Shown here: one piece after another, positions 43,032 to 53,989 of the stretch
How the letters are laid out: each line of letters opens with the position of its first letter
Numbering within the stretch: position 1 is the stretch's first letter
Source of the DNA: Gambelia wislizenii
Lineage: Eukaryota; Chordata; Lepidosauria; Squamata; Crotaphytidae
Direction of reading: 5' to 3'
NCBI GenBank assembly: GCA_030847615.1
Contig: JAUMIR010000005.1
Location: 106,111,116-106,175,115, forward strand
DNA length: 64,000 bases
Position numbers and translations under genes: made by a program
The notes under the pieces: generated by a model
What the model was told of the DNA's origin: nothing
Seen by the model: only the letters and a program-made list of their open reading frames with translations
Databases searched by the model: none

Positions 43032-43700
43032 TCAGTTTCCTCTTTCCATAGTATGGTCTGTTGGGACTAAAAAGAAGACCCCAGTTCTGGTGACCCTTTG
43101 TCTCGATTCTGGTGATCCGTTGGTGCTGCCTCTGGTGATTCCCCCTTACCCATCAGCCCCACCATGCTCAAGTTACCACTGGTGAGGCCATATGGTCAGA
43201 ATAATGAAAAAAGGTGAATTGTTTTGGTAGCAGAGTGCTGATGCATGTGAATGGACAAAGATGGGATGAGAAAAGACCAGAGAGAAGATTGCAGTAACCA
43301 AGACAAGAGACAACCAAGGTATGGACGAGTTTTCACAGAAGAGAATATTATAGAAACAGAAATGACTAGTGTGTTGTCTAGATGGTGAAAAAGCTCTTAA
43401 TAGAATTCGAGGAAAATATCCTTTGCCCCAATGGGATCAGCATAAGACAAGGAAATAGTTTTGTGCCATTTTTTTTATCTGTCAAGAAAGTGGGCAGAAG
43501 GGCCATTTTTGTGTGGGTTGCTGGGTTGAGCATGCACATTTTTTGCTAAGGCGTTTTTGCTGAGGCGATCAAAGAGTGTTTTTTAAGACTCAACAGTTTA
43601 ATCAGACTCAACAGTTTTATTCAAAGCTGATAAGACCCAAGAGCATTTTAAATGCTATCCTTTCTTGTTCCTCTTTGTGATTTTTCCTCCCCCCCGCAAC
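43032..43700. other. Intergenic sequence
   Basis: Unassigned flank between LINE and Harbinger relic. A clear Harbinger left terminal repeat was not found here. Confidence 0.4.
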
Positions 43701-43713
43701 CCCAGGATGAACT

Positions 43714-44982
43714 ATGGCTTCAGCACTGCCATTGCGCCCGAGGCAATGTTGCAGGGGTATTGCCTGGTCCCACCATGAGACATTGGGCTTGATTGTCCTC
43801 TGAGGTAAGGAGAAAGTCGAGAAGCAGCTATGGGAATGCCATAGAAACATAGATCTCTTTGGGAGGATTGCTGCAGACATGCTGCTCAAAAACCATGATT
43901 GCACTGCAGAGGAGTGTTGGATGAAGAGCAAGGCCCTCTGCAAACATTACTGTGAGGTGGTAGACCACAATGGCTGGAGCGGGAATGGGGCAGCAACCAT
44001 GCCCTTCTTTGCCGAGCTCCATGCTATCAGAGGGAATGCCACCATCCATCCCAAGCGCATGGTGAGGAACTCCATCATTCACTATGTGCCCGTGGGGCAG
44101 GGTCCCACCATCACCCAAGTCCTCCCAGCTTCTGCCGAACCAGTGGAAGTAGTAGAACCCACACAAGAGCTGAACTCGCTGGTTCTTTTTGATGTAGAAA
44201 AAGGTAAGATTTTTTTAAAAAAATCTTTATATTGTGACAACTGTTGTGCAACTATGCCACCTAGTCTGTTCAGTTGCAAGCATTCACTGTCTCTTGTAAT
44301 TTTCTTTTCTGTTGGAGGATGATGGCAGGGCGATACTTTTTTTGGAATGATAATTGTGCATGTGTGATTGTTTGGCTTTCCATAAGCAAGCAGTCACTGT
44401 ATTTTGTAATGTCATTTTCTATGGTCTGGTAATGGTAAGGCAAGATCTTTCTCCCTTTTTTGTTGACAATAATTGCACACGTGCGATTGCTGGACTTTGT
44501 GCAAGCATGCAGTCACTGTCTTTTAAATGTAATTGCAATGTAATGTACAGATCTGTAATCCTATGCTCAGTTTGTTGCATTTACCCACACATCCATTTTG
44601 TGCACCACATGAACCTACCATTTTAAATGGCCACCAACCAGAGTTGCTCCCACCAGGCCGCCCCCCTTTCTAGTGCCTTTCAACCACAATGTAACTGTTG
44701 GAGCCAAGGTGGGAAAGCTGGATGATGCTATGTTTTGTACATTTTATCTGTGAGTGCTTGCTGGTCATGTAGTATTTATTATAACCTTGCTGAATCTTGT
44801 CATTTCAGGAATGGAAATGAAGGAAGAGCAGGATAAGGACACCAGAATCCTCACTCTGTTCCCTGTCAATGAACAGGAGACCTCTCTTGATACTGTTGTG
44901 ACCCCTCAGACTACAGATACCACTGAAGAGGGGATGGTATCTGAGTATGAGCTGATGTGGAGCAGCTGCAATGCACTGAATG
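43714..44982 (+). pseudogene. Harbinger Myb-like DNA-binding protein gene, dead
   Basis: Two exons. Exon 1 is 43714-44203 and exon 2 is 44809-44982, with GT at 44204 and a 'cttgtcatttcag' acceptor; the phases agree. The Myb/SANT trihelix reads 'AWSHHET' at the first Trp, then a TGA (43801-43803) where a Trp codon belongs, then 'KVEKQLWECHRNIDLFGRIA' and 'CWMKSKALCKHYCEVV'. After the stop the frame stays open through 'PFFAELHAIRGN'. Exon 2 is acidic ('GMEMKEEQDKDTRILTLFP') and ends at GT 44983. In Harbinger elements this protein helps the transposase reach DNA and the nucleus. The nonsense codon makes this copy inactive. Confidence 0.75.
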
Positions 44983-45068
44983 GTAAAATACCTTTGCCTT
45001 GGGTTTTCCTGTACTTTTTTTTTTTTTAATTATCACTTGTTTAATTTTTTTAAATTTTCTTCTTTGTA

Positions 45069-45092
45069 TGTGTGTGTGCGTGTGTGTGTGGG
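45069..45092. repeat. (TG)n microsatellite
   Basis: Short TG-rich run in the spacer between the two Harbinger genes. Confidence 0.8.
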
Positions 45093-45174
45093 TATTCTGA
45101 GAGTGTACCACAAGCAGCCCTCGTGAAACACTAGAAAACAAATCCAGCATGCCAAAACCCTTATGCTGCATCCT

Positions 45175-45365
45175 AGCTCCACATCCACAAAGTGGCCAGT
45201 GTGGTTTCGTGCCCTGGAGAAGGATAGAATAGCTGTTCTTCCTATTTATAAACTCATTGCACTGGCAGACCAGGACACAATTTGCATGTGGCAGCCATCA
45301 ACATCACCAACCAGTTATAGGAAGCCCAGCTCTGCAAAGCCATCCACTATCTGAAAAGAGGGGAA

Positions 45366-45401
<36 letters not shown>

Positions 45402-46073
45402 CATAGCTACTATGAATTTCTTGCAGAAGGGAAACACACGCAGGCACAAAACACACACAGCGGTCTAAATTACACAAGGCACTACCATGAAATATTGACA
45501 AGTATAGCACACTGCTGGTAGACCACTAAACCCAAATGCAAAGTTGTAAACTAAATACTATGACAATAGATGCGCAGAAATGATACCCCCCCCAAAAAAA
45601 CCCTACAGCACACTGTTGGTAGACTGCTAAAGCTGTGTGCCCAGATGGAAAGCTCCAAACTAAATACTATGACAATAGATGTGCTAAAATGATATTGCAG
45701 CTCCCGCCCCCAAACAATGCATAAATACCTTTGGAGGATCTCCCAGATAGGTTGTCCATGGCAAAAGAACCTTCTCCTTTGCAAGGACAACCTCGATGAC
45801 GATAGCATCAATTGTGGAGTGCCCAACCCCGAATTGGCTACAAGCAGCTGCATAGGATCCATGATGGCCAAGAAGCCGGACAGTGATGGTGACATGCTTC
45901 TCTACAGGGATGACCCTTCTCATGTTGGTGTCCGGCTTCACGATCTCTGGACAGAGAGCTTCCACCAACTTTAGGAAGATGGTCCGGGTCATCCTTAAAA
46001 ATGCCTGCCACCTCTCATCTGACCAGATGGATGATGAACTCCTCCCACCCCCTTGGTTGGATGGATAACCCAC
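45175..46073 (-). pseudogene. Harbinger (HARBI1-like) transposase, dead
   Basis: Minus strand. Exon A, 46073-45729, encodes 'WSDERWQAFLRMTRTIFLKLVEALCPEI', 'MRRVIPVEKHVTITVRLL', 'CSQFGVGHSTIDAIV' and 'YLGDPPK', ending at a GT donor (AAAG|GTATTT). The acceptor 'ccctcttttcag' precedes exon B at 45350, in matching phase 0. Exon B has 'VDGFAELGF', a stop (TAA at 45317-45315), then 'GDVDGCHM', which contains the first catalytic Asp, followed by a frameshift into 'NEFINRKNSYSILLQGT'. The remaining DDE residues are not recognised. There is no ATG start in exon A. It would have cut and pasted the element; now inactive. Confidence 0.82.
45370..45400. repeat. (TG)n microsatellite in the transposase intron
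   Basis: About 15 TG units inside the intron of the minus-strand transposase. Confidence 0.9.
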
Positions 46074-46360
46074 CAGGGAATGTCATGGATGGGAGACCAC
46101 CTCATGGTCCCACACAGGGCAAAAAGTGCCTTGTGGAGCCCACTCATCACCCTATTTCGAACTCTGAGGTATTCTTAAAGGTCCTCAGATTTGTCTGTGT
46201 GCTCCAACATCTGTATCTCCTCTGTCGCTCACGCCAGTAGACAAAGGCAGCACACTTGTCTTAGGAGGTGGACAGGGTCCAGTGTGTCATGACCTGTGAG
46301 GGTAGCTGAACAACATCAAAGCAGCAGTATTCTACTTATACAATTGCAAAGAACTCTTCC

Positions 46361-46532
46361 GGAGTTCCTATTTTTACCCGTTTCAGTCAAAGACCTTTTT
46401 CAATGGATAGGAGGCTTTTTTAATTATCTAGCCTGGAAAACATGGGGATCAACTTCTTTTTCTTTTTATGCTGCTATGCTTAATGTGCACTTCTAAAGGT
46501 ACTTTACCGAAACGGGTAAAAATAGGAACTCC
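46361..46532. repeat. Perfect 24-bp inverted repeat with 124-bp loop
   Basis: 46361-46384 and 46509-46532 are exact reverse complements. Each arm includes TTCCTATTTTTACCCGTTTC or its complement. Just outside the right arm is 'agaggcgccg'; the loop is T-rich. No coding content, and it does not coincide with a recognised transposon end. Confidence 0.85.
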
Positions 46533-46539
46533 AGAGGCG

Positions 46540-46970
46540 CCGTCTGGATCCCTCTTAACATACAAGTGTTTCAGCCAAAGACTGCGGCTGATCCAGAAAT
46601 TCTTAGCACGGGTTCACATTTGGGACTCAGCTTTGAGATACATATATGTACAAAAGAAAAAATTCCATTTGTGAAGTGATTATAGTGTATGTATCTTTGC
46701 AACTGTGAGGGTAGCTTGCATCAAGGTCATGACAGCCATGCAGCACTCGATAAGACCCTCCATGGCATGTGAGCACAAAAAAGAGTGGGGAAAATAAGCA
46801 AGGCCAACTGGCCCTTGGAAAAAAGAGCAAAAAGTAGCTTTTTAAAAAGCTTTTGGGTCAAGTTAGATTTGAAAAAAGCTGTTGGGTCATGAAGAAGCTG
46901 AGAACAGATGTGTGCTTGCCACCCAGCTACAATCCATGACAATGACAAGGTAAGGAAAGCTGGCTCACAG
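46540..46970. other. Intergenic sequence
   Basis: No feature recognised. A second 'gtttcagccaaagac' phrase at 46568 echoes 'gtttcagtcaaagac' at 46380. Confidence 0.4.
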
Positions 46971-46974
46971 ATTG

Positions 46975-47312
46975 ACTGTCACCTCATTCCATGTGACAAC
47001 AGCCAATGGTAGCGAACCACCACAACAGGAAGTATGTGACAATGGAAGCAGAAAATTGCACATGTGCAACTTTGATTGACAGGAAAAATAATAATTGCGC
47101 ATTGGTCACATTGTCAGGACAATTACAGAGCGCAGTAATTTACTCTTGGCCACCATCTTGATTTGTTGGCATGGCTCAGTGTGCACTTCAAATGTGAATA
47201 GCCCCACACCCAATCAATTTAGCCCAAAGGACCATGGAGACAAATGAGCACTGCTGCAAATTTGTGTTAATGTGCATCTATCTGCAGTATATCTTCTCAT
47301 CTAGACAAGCCC
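46975..47312 (+). mobile_element. MITE of the GGGCTTGTCTA family, copy
   Basis: The right end 'ctagacaagccc' (47301-47312) is the reversed family terminus. Blocks 'gcgcagtaatttactcttggccaccatcttgatttg', 'ggcatggct', 'gtgcacttcaaa' and 'accatggagacaaatgagcactgctgcaaat' recur in the copies at 36 kb and 52 kb. The left boundary is uncertain. Confidence 0.55.
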
Positions 47313-48160
47313 TTTTTTATTTGGTGCTGGACTGAATTGGGGGAGTAAAAGATTCTGAAGAGTCAAAGAGAAAACCAAGGTTTTGTGACTGATCAGTAGG
47401 AGGCTGGTGCCATTGTCAATGGGATATGTATCATAAACAGCAAGTTGAGCACTTGGGGAGAAAGAGTAGAAATTTGTTCTTTGAAAAGCTTCCCCAGTGC
47501 CGTTGTCTGGGATGTCAGGTAGCATGGCCATCTTGATTTCATTTGGCCCACACAGGGCTAGAGGGGAAATCAATCCTCTACAAGTAATGGCTTGGCATCC
47601 ATGTTATAAAAGTGTACTAAATCCCATTGAGTTTGAAGGGGCCTAACCCCGGCTAAGTTGGTATAAGATTGCAGCCTAGATTTTATTTCCTGACATGTAA
47701 ATTGGCTGCTTTGAGCTCAGCCAAATACATTATTTGTATGACTAATATGATCATGAGGCACACTCACAAATAAAGCAATGCAAAACTGTATTATGTTTAA
47801 GAGAAACAGTCATTTCTAGAGATGATAACTCCATTATGTGAAAATAGTCATGGGAGGGAGGAGAATAGATATGCTGACAGATAATGGGGCATGCCTGCAC
47901 AATCAGAGATCATGATTAGCAGGACAACAAGATATCAGTTTCCATATCTAGTCTAGTAGGCTCCTGATCATCACTTATGTATGCTGCTGTAAAGTCTGAA
48001 TCATACTGATAAGGATTGTACTGAAAGAACTTCAGGTAGTATAAAAGCAGAATACTGTGTATTTTGATATGATGAGCAGCAAGACGGAGGTGAGTATACA
48101 CAGAAACAGAAACTGGATATTTTATGTACACCTGAAGAGTATGTAAGAACTGATTATGAG
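47313..48160. other. Intergenic sequence, nothing recognised
   Basis: No gene or element end supported. Confidence 0.45.
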
Positions 48161-48161
48161 T

Positions 48162-48330
48162 GACTGTTCAGCAGTGGAACACACTGCCTCAAAGTGTGGT
48201 GGGGTCTCCTTCTTTGGAGGTTTTAAAACAGATGCCGGATGACCATCTGCTGGGTGTGCTTTGATTGTGTGTTCCTGCATGGCAGGGGGTTGGACTGGAT
48301 GGCTGTCTCTTCTAACTCTATGATTCTAGG
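48162..48330 (+). repeat. CR1 LINE extreme 3' fragment
   Basis: 'gttcagcagtggaacacactgcctcaaagtgtggtgggg...tgcatggcagggggttggactggatggc...aactctatgattcta' is the last 170 bp of CR1. Confidence 0.92.
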
Positions 48331-48613
48331 ACTTTTAAAAAAGAAAAATAATGCCTTTAATTTCAGTGCATTATGCATGGAACCCTTCGATGATTCAGTG
48401 AGTTGTATAGACACGTGACTACCAATGGAACTGTACATTAAAGTAGGCCAGCCCTACTATTAGAGAATGAGGGAGCCACCTAAAGGTAGCAGATGTTGAA
48501 TATCATGAAAAGACAGCAAATTGTTATCAACTGATTACTGTATTATTGTATTTTTACTGCTCAGGAGATGAAAGCCAGTACTACAACATTTTCTGCCCGA
48601 GGTGCTGAAATCA

Positions 48614-48746
48614 GAGTTTGGGAAATTTACTTTTTTGGACTACAAATCCCAGAATGCCACTCTCAGCAGATAATGGAGCATGGCTGCAGAATTAGAGATT
48701 CCAGACCTTTTTGAAACTGTACTCCAAAAAGTAAGCTTCCCAAGCA
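48614..48746. mobile_element. Short MITE (GGGAAAGTTACTTTTTTGGA type)
   Basis: The left 'tttgggaaatttacttttttgga' and right 'tccaaaaagtaagcttcccaag' are inverted partners around 'ctacaaatcccagaatgcc'. About 130 bp, non-coding. Confidence 0.6.
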
Positions 48747-49052
48747 TTCATCAAAATAAGATGGGTTTTTTTTTAGTACCATGTATCATGAATTTGGGAG
48801 AGGAGTTTCATCTTCTGCTCTATTTGAGATAGCAAAATATTTTGGCCCTCATACCAATATGAATGTATTCCAGCGGATTAAGTTCTCCAGTGGTTCAGGT
48901 AGCAAAGATAATTGAACCTGACTAGCAGCATCACTAGGCCAATATCCTACATTGTCCAGCATAGTGTAAGAGTTCTGCACATGGAACTCTGCTATGGCTC
49001 CCCATTCCCAGGACTCATGGTTTTTCTGTGATAGCCATTATGTGGCTGCTGG

Positions 49053-49057
<5 letters not shown>

Positions 49058-49085
<28 letters not shown>
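49058..49085. repeat. (TG)n microsatellite
   Basis: About 14 consecutive TG units. Confidence 0.95.
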
Positions 49086-49087
<2 letters not shown>

Positions 49088-49147
49088 TGGAGAAGAGTCT
49101 GGTTATGCTCCATAGTCAGATGCAGACAGATGGCATCTTCCAACAAG

Positions 49148-49716
49148 GGACTTTATCAGACCACCCTCTTGAAATGTTCTTTTGCCGGTTTATTTTGAAA
49201 TGTTTTTATGCTGGCAAAAGAACCCCCTTTACCAGACCTACCTCCAGCAGCATCAGAAAGGCAGCCCTGGTAGTAACGGAGCACAAACAGAACTCTGTTT
49301 ACTTCTGGGTTCCAAATTTCAGTGATTCTCATGAGAAGACACGAGCACGGCAAATTCAAAAATTAAAGCAAAACAAAGATATAAAGCGTACACATAAGCA
49401 CAGAAACACACTTTTAAAAGTCCCAAGTACACGGGGGGGGGGGATAAAAAGAGCATCCCCTACCAGGCTGTTGTGATTTCATTCAGAAGTGTATTAACAC
49501 TGTATTCCTGTGAGCACAATGACATGAGGTTTCAAACACCGACAATGCCAGTAACAAAGCACCAGGGGAGATTTATTGACAGCTTGGCTTGTTAATAAAA
49601 AGGAGTGGCTTTTTGACAAGACATTATTGTGAAAGGACAACGTTGTAGGGTATGTGACCCTTTCATGATCATTAGGCATTGTTATGATGCCATATTTGCC
49701 GCATCGGATAAAGTCT
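49148..49716. mobile_element. Harbinger-like MITE, AAG duplication
   Basis: AAG at 49145-49147 and 49717-49719 flank ends GGACTTTATC and GATAAAGTCT. The interior 'gcaaaagaac...cc', 'ttcaaaaattaaagcaaaac', 'gcacagaaacacacttttaaaagtcc' and 'ttattgacagctt' recurs in the same order in 57281-57835. A polyG run lies at about 49433-49443. Confidence 0.82.
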
Positions 49717-49719
49717 AAG

Positions 49720-50128
49720 GTCTGCCAGTGTCTTGATGATGATGTCATCAATTTGCATCTGGCTATAGGGGAATAACCAGACACTGCTATGAAATCCTCT
49801 GTTTTCCACTGGCCAAAAAATGACCATTCAGGAGGGCTATCGTAGCAAATCCATGAATCCTAGGGGAAGTCTTTAATCATTATGGAGGATGGAAGAGAAT
49901 GCCAACCTTTGTAAAGACTCCTCTCCCCCACAAAAAGACATACACATGCTCAAGGTGGACTTAGGTTAAGTATGTCATTAACAAGATGCTGGCCCTGGTA
50001 TGAGCCTCATGGTGTTTAACATTAATGTCCCTTTTCTCTCACGAAAGCCTCAATACTTGAACATACACACATGTACAACTGAAACAGCAGCAAATGACTG
50101 ACAGAATAAAAATGGTTTAAAAATACAA
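49720..50128. other. Short intergenic stretch
   Basis: Nothing recognised. Confidence 0.45.
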
Positions 50129-50129
50129 A

Positions 50130-50413
50130 GGACTTTATCAGACACAGCAAAAACTGTGCTATTAGGATGCAACGATAGCACAAATGACAGAAATTATCAG
50201 ATGATGTCATCACTTACCCATTCCTGCTTCATCATGCTGGCATGAATGAAGCATCACTTTTTATTGATGGCTTAGCCCATCAATAAAAAGTAACACCTCA
50301 TTCGAGCCAGCATGACGCAGTGGAACGGGTAAGTGATGAGGATGTCTGATAATTTAGCCTTTAGTGCTTGTTGCATCCTAAATGACATGGTTTTTGCCAC
50401 TATTAGCCTTGTC
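50130..50413. mobile_element. Foldback MITE, GGACTTTATCAGAC end
   Basis: Palindrome centred near 50275 ('tttttattgatgg' against 'ccatcaataaaaa'), with arms of about 140 bp that include TCATCACTTACCC and GGGTAAGTGATGA. The left end GGACTTTATCAGAC matches 49148 and 57281; the right end has drifted. It touches the next foldback element. Confidence 0.7.
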
Positions 50414-50416
50414 TAA

Positions 50417-50767
50417 GGAGATTTTAAGACAGCTAAAATCAGCCTCTTGCCACGCAAGCAGCCTCCGGAGCAGTAACGAGGCTGCTGCGCAGCAAGGGTC
50501 CATTTTGGACGACGCTGTTTCTCTCTCGGCGTCGTCCGTGAGTGTTGCAGCTAGCATTGGAGGCAGCCGCACTGTTTTTTACTCATGGACAACTTCTGTG
50601 AGTGAAAAACAGCGCGGCCGCCTCCAATGCTAGCCGCAACACTCACGGACACCACCGAGAGAGAAACAGCGTCGTCCAAAATGGACCCTTGCCGTGCAGC
50701 AGCCTCGTTACTGCTCTGGAGGCTGCTTGTGTGGCAAGAGGCTGATTTTAGCTGTCTGAAAATCTCC
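50417..50767. mobile_element. Foldback Harbinger-like MITE, TAA duplication
   Basis: TAA (50414-50416 and 50768-50770) flanks 351 bp. The arms are long and nearly perfect: GGAGATTTT-x-AGACAGCTAAAAT, 'cagcctcttgccac', 'gaggctgctgcgc' and 'aacagcgtcgtcc', with the centre near 50592. The end sequence GGAGATTTTCA is the same class as 36939-37560. Confidence 0.85.
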
Positions 50768-50769
50768 TA

Positions 50770-51220
50770 AGACTCAGACAAAAAAGAAAAGAAAATAAAA
50801 GTCAGAAAGTTTTAGGAGAAATTAATATTATTGAAGACTATTATGTTCTGTTTGCACCTTTTGAAATTTATGTATATTACATGCTTTGACCAATTATGAT
50901 ACTAACCTTTAAGATTTCTAATCTTCATGAATTTTATTAGATTAATTTAGACCCCTTTATTCTACCATCATCTCAGCGAGTAGTAAAATTAGCAATGTCA
51001 CATAATCAAGTATGGATTCAATGATAGCAAACACATAAAACGTTAGGTTCATAAATTCACTGGCAATGCCAACCACTGAAAATATTTTTTTAAAATTAGA
51101 TCCAGTGCCTAGTGTACCATCAGTGCCAAGCAGAATGTCATTTAGCTATTGGGCTATTATTTCAAGCTATAGAATTTTAAGGATTATGTTTTGGAGGATA
51201 TTTTTCTGGCTTTTATAGCA
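50770..51220. other. Intergenic AT-rich sequence
   Basis: Nothing recognised. Confidence 0.45.
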
Positions 51221-51224
51221 GAAT

Positions 51225-51640
51225 GTTATAATGATGCCAGGAGATTGCTAAAGGTCTTCCTTTGCAGACAACGTCATTCCCCTCTCGTAATGCACCCGTT
51301 CTGCTGCTGTTACGCTGGTGCTGCTTTTTATTGACAGGAGAAACCATCAATACATCCCCTGTTTCGTTTCTGTAATGCATGTTCATGCGGTCTGTGTGAA
51401 AAGGTGCCCTGTTTCGCTGGAAGATCCCAGCGTCAATGGGGGGTTCCTGCCAGAATACTTCCTGATGAGATTGGGACATCAAGGTAAGTTACACACTTTT
51501 TAAAACTTCCCTGGTTTACTTGGAAGTTTTAAAGTGTGTTTTTGTGCTTGCTGTCAGTTTCTGTCTTGTATTTTGCTTTTTATTTTTGAATTTCCCATGC
51601 TCTCGTCTTCTCGTGATAACAGGTGGGATTTCACTCTAGG
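51225..51640 (-). mobile_element. Harbinger-like MITE, reverse copy without clear ends
   Basis: Reverse-complemented, it follows 57281-57835: 'ttcaaaaataaaaagc', 'aagcacaaaaacacactttaaaacttccaagtaa', 'cttaccttgatgtcccaatctcatcaggaagt', then 'tgtcaataaaaagc'. Terminal repeats and duplication could not be fixed. Confidence 0.6.
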
Positions 51641-52084
51641 AAGTGAAAAGAGTTCCATTAGAGCTCCATTCACTCCTGGGCTGCCATGAAGATGCTACAA
51701 AGGTAGGTCTGAAAAGTTTTACTATTGTGGCATTACAGGGATGAGAGAGGGGTGTTAGAGGAGATTGTGGGACAGGAACCCTTTTTTTCGTTCCTGTCTG
51801 ATAATCTCCTTCATTTCAACAGTACTTAATTTCTTGGAAAGAGATGTTTGGGAATGTCCAGTCTGAAATGCTCCCTTTGACCTAGAATTCCTTACTACTA
51901 ATCTGGCTAAAATAATGGGGTTTCTGCAAAATATTTTGGGGTTGTCAAGATGATGAAAATACTCGTCATAGAATTTGAAGAGAATACATTTTATCCCAAC
52001 ATGCTGTGAATGAGATTTGCAGTATTTGGAAGCCCCCCCCCCCAAGCCCCTCTGTCTATTGCATGGGGAAAGCCTTTGCAGTTT

Positions 52085-52473
52085 TCTCCGAGGTTTTTTG
52101 AATAATGCACGGGATTGTGCATTATCACATGTCTGGACATCCAATTCGCATCACTGTTCATTTTCAGCAAGGGCGGAAGTGAAAAGCAGATTGGTCAGCC
52201 ATGTGTGGGGGCAGGCTTGCTGGCAAGGAAGTGGCCAGAATCACCATTTTGGAATTTTGCGTTATTGATCATGCACTTCTTTCCTGTGCTGTGGCGACCA
52301 AACAGCATTTTTAAGTGGAAGGTTGCACTTGCACACCTTTGATTTACATTTAAAAAAATACTGTGCAGTGGTGACAATGTGTGGAGAATAATAACATGCT
52401 GTAATTTACTTGGCCACTATCTTTATTCACAGGCATGGCTGCATGTGCACTTCAAACACGGATAGCTTAACTT
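52085..52473 (+). mobile_element. MITE of the GGGCTTGTCTA family, right-truncated
   Basis: It aligns with 35835-36240: 'gtgcattatcac' (compared with 'atgcactatcac'), 'gcagattggtcagc', 'ggcaggcttgctggcaag', 'aaaaaatactgt' and 'caggcatgg...acttcaaacacggatagctta'. The terminal GACAAGCCC is not present. Confidence 0.6.
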
Positions 52474-53268
52474 AGTAGGGTGACCTCATGCTAGTCACAT
52501 TCTCTCATTGCTCGTTCGTAGGCATATCCCCATCTATCAGCAACCCCTGGGTTGAGGTCTCAGATTCAAGTCTTTATATGGTAATCACAGGTGGAGTATG
52601 GTCATTTTTAAAAAATTAATTTAAAAAGATGCCACCCGAAAAGGTACACCAAGCAGCTGAGGGCACTCAGCCATGCACCTGAGGGCAGGCTGGCCAGACC
52701 AGGAAGACACGGAGTGAGCTAGTACCTTCTAGGAGATGGATGAAGGCAACAACAGCAAAGACCCCGCACCACCTCCTGCCCTCACAGCAGATATCAGAAC
52801 ATGTTGGGTGGCTTGTTTCAGACCCTCAACCTGTTGTTAGAGAAAGTGGGGCATTTGGAGTCCCTGGATTTGACATCAGCAGCTTCCTCATCATGGGGCC
52901 TGAGTGATTCTGTTTCAGGTTGCAACAGGACCACACAAAGACAAAGCCCAAGGGCAGGCACAGACATTGCTCACCATCTAGCAGCAGTTAATGACAGTGC
53001 AGCAACAACAGCAAATCTTTCAAGGAGGAAGTGTCTAAAAGGGGCAGTGCCAGTAAGTGTATGAGGAGGAGAGTGAACAAGAGATGTAGGAAGGCACATA
53101 ATAAGGAGAACTCAGACAGTGGGAGCTCATCCAATGAATCCTTGGGAGATCATTTCCAGGGCAGGGACAGCTATTGGAAGGTAGCTGCACACATCCCAGG
53201 ATTACCCTGAGATCCTGGAAAATGGGGTTCAGGAAGCATCAGGTCCTAGGAGGGCATGAGAGGATGGG

Positions 53269-53700
53269 GTGGTGGCCACCCTAGGCACCTTCACTGACCA
53301 TGAGGACCCCCCAGACTTTCATTTGAGCAAAAAGATGAGGGGGGAAATCTTGAGGGGTTATTACATTGACATATTTTCTGTACTAAAACCAGTTGGTGAG
53401 GAAAGGCAGTCTCCCACGTTGGATAGGAAGAGATGGGAGGAGGCGAATGTGGAGGTAACTGAGCGCTCTTTCAACAATTGGTTAGCAGGATACACAGCTT
53501 TCATGGGATAGTGCAGGCAGCTTACCTGGACAGATGTTGGCACCTCTCCAATTACTTGGCCAATGTCCTCAGGAGTAGAGCCTTGGTGGGGGATGCTGCA
53601 GCCATAGAATATGATATCGCCTTCCATAAGGGAGCATCCCAAAGCAGCAGGGCCAGGAGGAATCTAATCAATGATAAGGTCTGGCTTCTGCTGGTTGGCC
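53269..53700 (+). pseudogene. Ngaro gag-like fragment
   Basis: Two overlapping frames (53269-53511 and 53478 onward) together read as 'GEILRGYYIDIFSVLKP', 'RSFNNWLAGY', 'WHLSNYLANVL', 'AIEYDIAFHKG'. The pattern of an aromatic-rich domain before the RT fits a Ngaro gag or ORF1. The frameshift lies near 53500. Identification is by position and style only. Confidence 0.5.
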
Positions 53701-53989
53701 CATGTATAAAAAGGAAAGGAGAAGGCGCTAGGCCTTCTTGCTGGGCAGGTAAGAGGGATTCCCAGCAGCTGGCCTGTTAAGAATTCAGTCAAAGGAAATG
53801 TTAGTGTGTTAGATGCAACACACAGCTGTGAGCTTTGCCTTGGGTCTATGCTAGGCTATCCTGCTCCTGCTCTATGAGTAGGCAACAGCCTTTTTGTCCA
53901 GGACACCCCAACTCAACAGCTGTTGGCAAGAAGGAAGGGGGAACAAGCCTTGGGGGTGCTGGAGGATTGGGGCCCCCAAAATAGGGGGG

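Noticed and set aside
45551..45974. Frames overlapping the Harbinger transposase on both strands
   Set aside because: Alternative registers of the recognised transposase exon; no domain of their own.
46080..46130. Second 5S-like phrase ('gatgggagaccacct')
   Set aside because: Match is too short and there is no flanking 5S similarity.
50382..50633. Ser/Ala-rich frames in the 50.4 kb palindrome
   Set aside because: Mirror frames created by the inverted arms on both strands.
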